64,000 nucleotides of DNA from Desulfobotulus mexicanus (GTDB lineage Bacteria; Desulfobacterota; Desulfobacteria; Desulfobacterales; ASO4-4): contig NZ_VDMB01000001.1 in the NCBI RefSeq assembly GCF_006175995.1, forward strand, positions 227,049-291,048, written 5' to 3'. The notes under the pieces are model-generated. The model did not search any database. It was not told the origin of the DNA and saw nothing but the letters and a program-made list of their open reading frames with translations. A program made the position numbers and the translations under genes. Below are positions 52,244 through 59,846 of this stretch, piece after piece; positions within the stretch are counted from its first letter, which is position 1, and every line of letters starts with the position of its first letter.

Positions 52244-53405
52244 AGAAGTATGGGAGAGGGTTGGGGTGATGGCTTTGTTTCCGGGGATCTCCACTCCGTC
52301 AGGTGGCTTTATTTGTTTGCTCCTTATATGCCTGTCAACCATGGCTCTGGCACCGCCTCCGGCCTTTGCTTCCCGAGGGGTTTTACAGCAGGCTCTCTTA
52401 TTTCTTGAAGGCGAAAAACCTGAAAAGGCCTTTGATGTGCTGGCTTCCCAGGAGGCCTCCTTAGGGGGGCTTTCCCATTACTGGAGTCTTCGGGCCACGG
52501 CCCGTTTCCGCATGGGAGAGCTGGATGGGGCAGCGGAAGATTTTCAGCGGGGCTTGAGTCTGGAACCGGAGAGTGCGGATCTGTGGCGGAATCTGGGATG
52601 GACCTTCCATGCGATGGACCGGTGGAAGGACGGGGCGGATGCCTTTCAAAGGGCTTTGAAGGTTTCCCAAGAGGGAAAGGATGCCTACGGCCTTGCCCTA
52701 TGCCTTTTTAAAGCCGGGGATGCTGTGGCTGCGAAAGAAAAAATGGCCGAATGGCTTAAGGCCGATACCCCCCCTGACTGGCTGCGGCTTTTTGTCCATG
52801 CTTCCCTGACAGAAGGCGGCATAAAGCCTGAGCTTCTTCGGCAGATGGAAGGTCTTGCCCTTGAAAGCGGGAGTGCCGAAGACTGGCAGCTTCTTGCTTC
52901 GGGCCTGCATATGGCAGGCTATACCGGCAGGGCGGCACTGGCCTTTGAAACGGCTTTTTTTCTTAAAAAACCCGGTCCTGAGGACTGGCAGATGCTGGCA
53001 GGTCTCTATGCATCAGCAGGGCTTCCCCATCTGGCGGCAGGGGCAATGGAAAGGGCGGGCCTGGATGCAATGGATATTTTGCCCCATCTTCTGGCTGCAG
53101 GGAGGTATCGGGATGCTCTGCTTCTTCTTCAGAAAAACGGTGGACCGGAGGCAGGGATGCTGGCAGCCCGGCTTTACCGGCAGGCGGGAGATCCTTCAGC
53201 TGCTCTGGCCAGTCTCTCCGGCCTGAAAGAAACTCCGGAAGTTTTATATATAAAAGGTCTCTGTTTCAGGGAGCTTCGCCGTTACAGTGAGGCCCGCAGG
53301 GTTTTTGCCCTCCTTGCGGAGGAGCCGGGATGGGATCTTAGGGTGAAGGGGCTTTTAAGCCGGATCCAGGCAATGGAGGAGGCCGGGGTGGGTGAATCCT
53401 ATTGA
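52236..53405 (+). CDS. TPR protein of the TonB-type cluster
   Basis: 389 residues from ATG 52236, overlapping tonB by eight bases. A hydrophobic signal segment (about 20-45, ending APPPAFA) precedes TPR-like repeats (ALLFLEGEKPEKAFDVLASQ, AAEDFQRGLSLEPESADLWR, DAFQRALKVSQEG, and others to ~380). It should be periplasmic. TPR proteins close to TonB2/TtpC genes are known in Vibrio and Shewanella and are thought to assemble the complex. ATG 52269 is an alternative start. Confidence 0.85.
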   Translation: MDREVWERVGVMALFPGISTPSGGFICLLLICLSTMALAPPPAFASRGVLQQALLFLEGEKPEKAFDVLASQEASLGGLSHYWSLRATARFRMGELDGAAEDFQRGLSLEPESADLWRNLGWTFHAMDRWKDGADAFQRALKVSQEGKDAYGLALCLFKAGDAVAAKEKMAEWLKADTPPDWLRLFVHASLTEGGIKPELLRQMEGLALESGSAEDWQLLASGLHMAGYTGRAALAFETAFFLKKPGPEDWQMLAGLYASAGLPHLAAGAMERAGLDAMDILPHLLAAGRYRDALLLLQKNGGPEAGMLAARLYRQAGDPSAALASLSGLKETPEVLYIKGLCFRELRRYSEARRVFALLAEEPGWDLRVKGLLSRIQAMEEAGVGESY

Positions 53406-53434
53406 TGTAAATTTTTAAGGTAGAGGAGAAAATT

Positions 53435-56263
53435 ATGCGCAAGACATTCCTGTTTTTTGTCTGTCTGATTCTGCTGCTTATATCTGGCGGCACACAGGCC
53501 TTTGCCGGGGAGTCTTCTTCCGGCTGGGCATGGGAAAGGTCGGATCTTTCTCCCCATCCGAAGCTGGTTTTTGGTGAGCTTCCCAATGGTTTCCGTTATG
53601 CCCTTTTTCCCAATGACCATCCTTCGGGCAGGGTGCATCTTCACCTTCTGGTACGATCGGGTTCCCGCCATGAGGCTAAAGGTCAGGAAGGGCTGGCCCA
53701 CTTCCTTGAGCACATGGCCTTTAACGGTTCCACCCACTTTCCTCCGGGCAGTCTCATCCATTTTTTTCAGAAAATCGGCATGAATTTTGGCGGAGATACC
53801 AATGCCCATACGGCCTTCGACCGGACGGTATATGACATTGTGCTTCCCGAAGGCAAATCCGACACCCTGGATCAGGGTCTTCGGATCATGGCCGATTATG
53901 CAGGAGAACTTCTTTTTCCGGCGGAAGAAATTGAGCGGGAGCGGGGCATTGTCCTTGCCGAAAAAAGGGACAGAAATTCAGCAGCCTACCGCATGCACCG
54001 GGCGGAGCAGGGCTTTCTTTTCAGGGGAACCCGCATTCCCCAAAGGCCGCCCATTGGTCTGGCTTCTGTGATCCGCTCTGCAGATGCAAAAGATTTCAGG
54101 GCATTTTACCATGCCTGGTACAGGCCGGAGCGTATGCTGCTTCTTGGCGTCGGGGATATGGATCTGGCTGAGGTTCAGGCAAAGATCCATGCCGCCTTCG
54201 GGGATCTCAAGTCCCGTGGCCCCCTGTTGCCGGAGCCTGAAATTGGTATGCCGGATCATCGGGGTCTTGAATTCATGTATCACAATGAACCGGGAAGCGG
54301 AGAGCTGCGCCTTGGAATTTCCACTGTCTCATCCATAAAGCCTTATATCCATACAATGCAGTCGGACAAGGAGGCTCTTCTGCGTCACATGGGCATGCGT
54401 ATGCTGTCCCAGCGCCTTGAGCGGCTGAAGGAGGAGGGGGATCTTTCGGTACTTTCCCTTGCCGCCTTTACCCATGACCTTTTCGGAAGTATCCGGCTTG
54501 CGGATCTGCGGATGGTTTCAAGGCCGGATTCATGGGAAGAAAATCTCAAAATTGCCACAAAAACCCTGAGGGAGGCCCTGGTGCATGGATTTACCGCAGG
54601 GGAGCTGGAAAGGGTAAGGCAGGAGTTCATTGCCTGGTTTGAGGAAAGGGCAGAGGCATCCCAGCGCAGGGAAAGCGGGGAGCTGGCAGGGGAGTTTCTC
54701 CGGGATTTTTATACGGATCAGGTGCCTGTATGTCCTGAAGCCATGGCATCGCTGGTGATTCCTTTTCTTGAGAAGGTGGAATTGGCCGCAGTGAACCGCT
54801 CTTTCCGGCAGCTCTGGTCCGGCACTCACAGGCTGGTACGCATGCTGGGAGAAGGGGTGGATCTGCCCGAAGGTCAGGCAAAACAGCGGATGCGATCCAT
54901 TTATATTGCCGCAGGTGATGATATTTTAAAAGACAGGCTCTGGTCCGAAAGTTTTACCTTTCCCTATCTGCCTGAACCGGAAAAAGTGGCTGATGTCAAA
55001 AAGGTCTGGGAGGATGAAGGGCTTGGCATCCGGGATCTGTTGCTGGAAGACGGCACCCTTCTCCATATCCGGCAGACGGATTTCGAGGCGGGCCGGGTGC
55101 GGATGCGTGTGCGTCTGGGTACGGGCCGCAGCGGTGAGCCCTGGCCCGGTCTTTCCTTTATCGCCACCGAGACCCTGAACCTTTCGGGTACGGGTACCCT
55201 CGGGCGGGAGTCTCTGGAACAGGCCCTTGCGGGTAAACGCATCGCCCTGAACATGGGCATGGGGCCCCATGAAATATTTTTTGACGGAGAGGCCCGGAAG
55301 GGCGATTTTGCCACCCTGCTTCATCTCCTTCGTGCCCGCCTGGAAGATCCGGGATTCAGGGAAGAGGCCTTTGAGCTTGCCAGAAATCGTCATATGAGAG
55401 AGCTGGAGCAGGCGGCCGGGAGCATTGACCGGACGTTTAGCCGGGAGAATCCCTGCTTTTTCACCGGCGGCGATACAAGGCTCTGTCCGCCGGATGCCAA
55501 GGCTTCTGAGCTATGGTCCTTAGACGATATCCGAAGCTGGCTGGCTCCGGTTTTAGCATCCGCTCCCCTGGAGATTTCCGTGGCAGGGGACATGGATATG
55601 CTGGAAGTGGAAGGGCTTGTGCGTAGTATTCTTGGAAAAAGACCCCTTTCATATGGCAGGATTAATGAGCCTCTGGCCCAAAGCCCCGTCTTTACTTCCG
55701 GGCTTTCAAAAACCGTCAGGGTCAATGCCCATCCGCCCGCAAGCCTTGTGCAGTGGGGTTTTCCCACTGGCGGCAGTTCCTCTTCACTGGAGCATCGGGG
55801 GCTGAATCTGCTGGCTCAAATCCTTAGGGAAAGTCTGCGTGAGGAAATCCGGGAAAATATGGGTATTGCCTACGCTCCCTTTGCCTGGTACTGGAATTAT
55901 ACGGGCTGGGTCGACTGGGGCGGCATCATGGCAGGGGTTTCCGTGACACCCGAAGAAGCAGAGGGGGTTTCAGACCGCATCCTTTCCCTTGCAGCAGATC
56001 TGGGGGCGGGAGGGTTGACACCGGAGCTTCTGGAAAGGGTAAGGGGACCCCTCATCAACAATCTGAAAACCCGTCAACAAAATAATATGTACTGGCTCAT
56101 GGGCGTCATGGATGGTTCCGGAGAAAAGCCTGAGCTGCGGGAATGGGCCAGAACCCTGATATCTGACTATATGGCCTGGACCGCCGAAGACTTAAGTACC
56201 CTTGCTGCAAGGGTGCTGAATCCTGAAAAGGCTTCTCTTTTACGTGTTGAGACGGAAAAATAG
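53435..56263 (+). CDS. Periplasmic M16 family zinc metallopeptidase
   Basis: 942 residues, pitrilysin-like, with signal peptide to about residue 24 (TQAFA). The inverted zinc motif is HFLEH (H89, E92, H93), with the distal glutamate E169 in ERERGIV. A second M16 half (from ~500) lacks the motif, as in insulysin/pitrilysin clamshell enzymes. It should degrade peptides or small unfolded proteins in the periplasm. AGGAGA precedes the ATG; the gene follows the TPR gene by 29 bases and looks like the last of the TonB-type block. Linkage to TonB recalls FusC of Pectobacterium, which digests imported ferredoxin. Confidence 0.93.
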   Translation: MRKTFLFFVCLILLLISGGTQAFAGESSSGWAWERSDLSPHPKLVFGELPNGFRYALFPNDHPSGRVHLHLLVRSGSRHEAKGQEGLAHFLEHMAFNGSTHFPPGSLIHFFQKIGMNFGGDTNAHTAFDRTVYDIVLPEGKSDTLDQGLRIMADYAGELLFPAEEIERERGIVLAEKRDRNSAAYRMHRAEQGFLFRGTRIPQRPPIGLASVIRSADAKDFRAFYHAWYRPERMLLLGVGDMDLAEVQAKIHAAFGDLKSRGPLLPEPEIGMPDHRGLEFMYHNEPGSGELRLGISTVSSIKPYIHTMQSDKEALLRHMGMRMLSQRLERLKEEGDLSVLSLAAFTHDLFGSIRLADLRMVSRPDSWEENLKIATKTLREALVHGFTAGELERVRQEFIAWFEERAEASQRRESGELAGEFLRDFYTDQVPVCPEAMASLVIPFLEKVELAAVNRSFRQLWSGTHRLVRMLGEGVDLPEGQAKQRMRSIYIAAGDDILKDRLWSESFTFPYLPEPEKVADVKKVWEDEGLGIRDLLLEDGTLLHIRQTDFEAGRVRMRVRLGTGRSGEPWPGLSFIATETLNLSGTGTLGRESLEQALAGKRIALNMGMGPHEIFFDGEARKGDFATLLHLLRARLEDPGFREEAFELARNRHMRELEQAAGSIDRTFSRENPCFFTGGDTRLCPPDAKASELWSLDDIRSWLAPVLASAPLEISVAGDMDMLEVEGLVRSILGKRPLSYGRINEPLAQSPVFTSGLSKTVRVNAHPPASLVQWGFPTGGSSSSLEHRGLNLLAQILRESLREEIRENMGIAYAPFAWYWNYTGWVDWGGIMAGVSVTPEEAEGVSDRILSLAADLGAGGLTPELLERVRGPLINNLKTRQQNNMYWLMGVMDGSGEKPELREWARTLISDYMAWTAEDLSTLAARVLNPEKASLLRVETEK

Positions 56264-56315
56264 CGGGCTTTAATTTTTAAACTTACATTAAACACCTTTT
56301 TGACGCCTCCTTAGT

Positions 56316-58087
56316 GATTTTTTAATTTGGTGGAGGCAAAAAATCAGCTGGCTTGACCCCAAGTGCCTTAAGCCATGCATTCTGTGTTTCAGTGAACGAC
56401 TGAGCCAAAATCAGCTTGCCTTCAAATCTGATAAGTTTGATTGAATGAAATTTGGTTGTCATCATAAATGACGTGGGTCTTGTTGTTCTGCGTTTGGGCC
56501 AGTCTGACAGATCTTCTCCGGTGCGGTCGAGATATTGTCTCATTTCCCGTTCCATCAGTCGCCAGATCATAAGAGCCAGAATCATGATCAGACCGAGAAC
56601 CTCAATCCGTTCCGGTTTCTTTAAAAAAATGCCGTCTACGATGGCTGGATCTTTGAGAAATCCAAAATTCTGCTCAATACCGTACTGTTCCTTATACAGC
56701 GTAAGCAGGGCTTTAGCGTCGTACTCTTCCCGTTCAGCTTCAGATGCCAGGTTGGTCAACAGGACAATACAACCAGCCTCTCGACGTAGTTTCGTGATGG
56801 TTTCTTCATTCTGGCATATTTCCGTTTCAATCCGGTAATCCGTTCTGAGTGGATTACGCTCCTTTCCTTTAGGCGGGCGTCCTTTTCCATACAGAAAAAC
56901 AGTGGCAACCCGAGTTTGAATGCTATGAAGAAATGATTGGGTTTCTACCAGTCTGCGGGCCGCATCCTCAGCATCTTCTTCACAATGAAACAGAACATCT
57001 CCGGTTTTTTTACAACGGATCTTTGTCTCCTCATGATCTTTATTGATCATACGGTCCACAGCTTTTTGCCGTCGTTTATCATAGGCAGAGGAATGAACGA
57101 CAATGGCCCGATAGGTGTTCCCATAGAGAGAAACAGTTGTCTCCTTATATTCGTATTCAGCAGCGGGACGGTTAGGACTCCCCGGATCTTGCGAGAGGAC
57201 TCCGATTGGATGCCAGTCCCTTGTATTTTCAGCTACGGTCCCCTCAATTACTCGTGAGCATTCCTTGTATCGGGCGGGGAGACGGGTTAGGAACCGCATT
57301 TGATCCGCTTTTGCAAGGTTATCTTCACTCACCATGGCAGAGTCTGCAACATAGATGGTAGCCTTATCATCAAATCCGTGGGCGGCAAGGTACTTTGATA
57401 CATCGGTAAGCACTTGATTATTGAGCGTAACATCAGAAGCGTTCCCATTTTTTACCCGGCCAAGCATCGGTATATTCCGATCAACACACAAGAGAGAGAT
57501 TAAAAATTGCTTTAGATCCGGCCGATGGTCTTTACTGTAACCGTGGGTGACATGAGGTGTCTCGCTATCCTGCTCTGGCTCCGGATATGCGTTCCCATAA
57601 AGAGAAATAGAGGTGGTGTCGAAATACCATACCTTGGGGTTGAGACTAAAAACATTGACAGCCCTATGGGAGATGGCAGAAAGAATCTTATGGGTCCCTG
57701 TTTCATGGAGACAGTCTAACATGCGTCCCAGATTGTGGCTCAAGAGGGATGATGGCTCAAAGCCAGCACCCATGAGGGCCTCCACCTCCAAGTCTGTATA
57801 CCTGTCTGCAACCCGATAAAGAGGAGATCTGCCGGACAATGTATCCAGGATCAAAAAGATAAGAGTTTTTCCAACATCAAGATTCATACCAGTGGAAACC
57901 ATATCATTGACAATATCCGAGATTCCAAGTTTCTCTGCAAACTTACGAATGATGGGCAGGTGATCAACATCTGCTATCTCAAACTGAAATGGGGCTTCCA
58001 CAATATCCTCCTTGCAAAATAAAAATCTATAATTGCAGGGATTTTATGTTGTCAAATGTTTTTTTGAGCTTTTTGTATTAAAAAATC
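56316..58087 (-). mobile_element. IS1634-type insertion sequence (~1.77 kb)
   Basis: Boundaries are proposed from an 11-bp inverted repeat, GATTTTTTAAT (56316-56326) and ATTAAAAAATC (58077-58087), around a single transposase gene. A shorter match, AAAAATCTAT, occurs twice near the right end (58021 and 58081), so the exact edge is uncertain. No target duplication is clear. It follows the M16 gene and abuts a truncated Y1 transposase. Confidence 0.7.
56322..58001 (-). CDS. IS1634 family DDE transposase
   Basis: 559 residues, apparently intact. The start is GTG 58001 with AGGAGG 5 bases upstream. Catalytic positions fit DDE: D in VWYFDTTSISLYGN, D in IYVADSAMVS, E in YKEQYGIEQNFGFLK. Length is in the family range. 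Cut-and-paste transposition of its own element is expected. No frameshift or internal stop, so it may be active. Its codon choice does not look very unlike the neighbours. Confidence 0.92.
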   Translation of the reverse strand: MEAPFQFEIADVDHLPIIRKFAEKLGISDIVNDMVSTGMNLDVGKTLIFLILDTLSGRSPLYRVADRYTDLEVEALMGAGFEPSSLLSHNLGRMLDCLHETGTHKILSAISHRAVNVFSLNPKVWYFDTTSISLYGNAYPEPEQDSETPHVTHGYSKDHRPDLKQFLISLLCVDRNIPMLGRVKNGNASDVTLNNQVLTDVSKYLAAHGFDDKATIYVADSAMVSEDNLAKADQMRFLTRLPARYKECSRVIEGTVAENTRDWHPIGVLSQDPGSPNRPAAEYEYKETTVSLYGNTYRAIVVHSSAYDKRRQKAVDRMINKDHEETKIRCKKTGDVLFHCEEDAEDAARRLVETQSFLHSIQTRVATVFLYGKGRPPKGKERNPLRTDYRIETEICQNEETITKLRREAGCIVLLTNLASEAEREEYDAKALLTLYKEQYGIEQNFGFLKDPAIVDGIFLKKPERIEVLGLIMILALMIWRLMEREMRQYLDRTGEDLSDWPKRRTTRPTSFMMTTKFHSIKLIRFEGKLILAQSFTETQNAWLKALGVKPADFLPPPN

Positions 58088-58092
58088 TATAA

Positions 58093-58602
58093 ACTGATGC
58101 AAGACTACTGTCGAAAGTAAGCTGTCGGTGCGTCCGCAGGGCTTTTCTCTGTGGCAAAGACAAACAGTCCGGCATGGACTTTGAGCATCGTCGTGGCTGG
58201 ATAGCAGAACGCATCATGGAGCTTGCCGCCATCTTTTCCATTGATGTGGCTGCCTATGCCATTTTAAGTAATCATTATCACATCGTTTTGCGTGCCGATG
58301 AAGACCGTGCCCTTTCCTGGTCAGATCATGAGGTGTTCACCCGCTGGGTTCAGCTTTTTAAAGGCCCGGATGTGGTGAGACGATACCTTGCCCAAGACTC
58401 GGATTTAAGCCATTCGGATCAGCATCAGCTTGCAGAGCTTGCTGGCCTTTACCGTAGTCGCCTTTTTGATATTTCATGGTTCATGCGTATGCTCAATGAA
58501 TCCATTGCAAGGAAAGCCAATCAGGAAGAGGGGATAAGCGGCAGGTTCTGGGAGGGGCGTTTCAAGAGCCAGATGATTTACCTATCGAAAACTTCAAATT
58601 AA
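58093..58602 (+). pseudogene. Truncated Y1 (IS200/REP-associated type) transposase
   Basis: Open frame from 58093; the first ATG is at 58174. Before that ATG the frame reads VSCRCVRRAFLCGKDKQSG, matching the usual YHCVSRCVRRAFLCG start of these HUH transposases. NHYHIVL carries the HUH pair. The end stops at GRFWEGRFKSQ followed by nine unrelated residues, where full proteins continue to the VDLNPVRA region and beyond. Both ends are damaged: the 5' side abuts the IS1634-type element, the 3' side a terminator. Not expected to be active. Confidence 0.8.
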
Positions 58603-58634
58603 AAAAGGCCCTACCCTTAAGGGCATGGGCCTTT
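58601..58634 (-). terminator. Intrinsic terminator after the lipoprotein gene
   Basis: On the minus strand AAAGGCCC and GGGCCTTT pair, with an inner GCCCTTAAGGG stem, followed by TTT and an AT-rich stretch. It ends the leftward lipoprotein gene, 18 bases after its stop, and may also work on the other strand. Confidence 0.7.
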
Positions 58635-58652
58635 GAAATTATATTTTATTCA

Positions 58653-59531
58653 TTATTTAATAAAGTATTCGAATTGTACTGGCCAGTCAAAATTCTTATG
58701 ACCTCCCTTGTAAAGATCTTCATCTTCAAAGGGGAGGTTAAGTATTGTACTGTCTGGAAACCTCAGAAAACCACCTTCATCTACAGCAAAGGTTTTCACT
58801 CTGTTATAGGACTCATTCAGCTCAGGGTTCATCATGGTACTTATATTGAAGCGTATGCGGTGTTCCGGTGATTCTGCAGGATTATCGTCCCTTGTAATTT
58901 CATAAACCATCCCTTTGAGTCTGTAACTTGGAATAATTTCAACGGGCCAGTCACTGTCTTTAATATCAGGTACTCTTTTATTCAGCAGTCCCGTATTCCT
59001 TGCGACGGTTTCAAGGTCTGCCCTGTTCCTTATTCCTGTACTGGAAATTAAAAGGGAAGCTTCAATGTAGGGTAAATGGATAGCAAGATAGCCCAAGTTT
59101 ATGCTTCCCGTGGACATTTCCATGTATTCCGCATCCATTCCGTCAAGTTTAAATCGTTCCGCACCGGGGCTCCATGTGGGGGTTCTGCCGCCCCAGAGAG
59201 ATTCTAGCTCCATCATGACAAACTGCTGACCACTGGCAAAGCGGATTTCATAGGTGCCACCGTAATCAGTGCATTCACTTTCTTCATCACTGAAAGAATA
59301 ACCGGACGGCGCACCGGCAAAGGCAGCATTCCTGAAGGTGGATGGGGTCATGAACATTTTGCCGCAGATACCGGGCATGATGCCACCTGTATCATCAACT
59401 CCGCCGGGGTCCGGCGTCACAGGGTTGGTGGGGTCAGGTTTTGTGGGGTTTTCGTTACTTGAAGAACTGCTGCTGTTGCATCCCGCAACCACAAAAAGCG
59501 CCAGAAATAAAAAGATCAGAAAACGTTTCAT
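58653..59531 (-). CDS. Unrecognised lipoprotein
   Basis: 292 residues. The signal peptide ends in a lipobox, VVAGC (Cys ~18), followed by a Ser run and a Pro/Asp/Thr-rich tether (KPDPTNPVTPDPGG) to about residue 48, then a ~240-residue domain I do not recognise. Two Cys (56 and ~88) may form a disulfide. It is likely anchored in the outer membrane. GGAGG precedes the ATG. No co-oriented neighbour within 300 bases. Confidence 0.75.
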   Translation of the reverse strand: MKRFLIFLFLALFVVAGCNSSSSSSNENPTKPDPTNPVTPDPGGVDDTGGIMPGICGKMFMTPSTFRNAAFAGAPSGYSFSDEESECTDYGGTYEIRFASGQQFVMMELESLWGGRTPTWSPGAERFKLDGMDAEYMEMSTGSINLGYLAIHLPYIEASLLISSTGIRNRADLETVARNTGLLNKRVPDIKDSDWPVEIIPSYRLKGMVYEITRDDNPAESPEHRIRFNISTMMNPELNESYNRVKTFAVDEGGFLRFPDSTILNLPFEDEDLYKGGHKNFDWPVQFEYFIK

Positions 59532-59846
59532 GCTGCCTCCAGTTTAAAATCATAAGTCAGTTTTCGGAACAGTGTCTCCGTAAAAGATATGTAGAGTTTC
59601 TGCTCGTTTACATAAAAAAACCAGAACCCATTATGCTACGATGAAACATTAGGCTAAAACAGCCCCCATGGCATCTGACATATTTCTGACTCAACAGGAT
59701 GCTCTGGCAAATTATCTTTGTTTTAAAGTGGTTGGGTGGGTATTGGAAGGGTATCTTGCTTTAGAAATGAATATTCTCAGGTGTTTTGCGAAAAGAAGGT
59801 CTTTTATATAGCCATGAATGAAAGCTGGAGAAGGTCAGAGGGAGTT
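59532..59846. other. Intergenic stretch without recognisable content
   Basis: 315 bases between two leftward genes. It must hold the lipoprotein promoter and the end of the STAND gene transcript. I see no repeat copy, no strong terminator and no RNA gene. Confidence 0.5.

Noticed and set aside
58044..58241. Minus-strand frame between the IS and the Y1 fragment
   Set aside because: It is opposite the recognisable Y1 transposase codons and has no similarity of its own.
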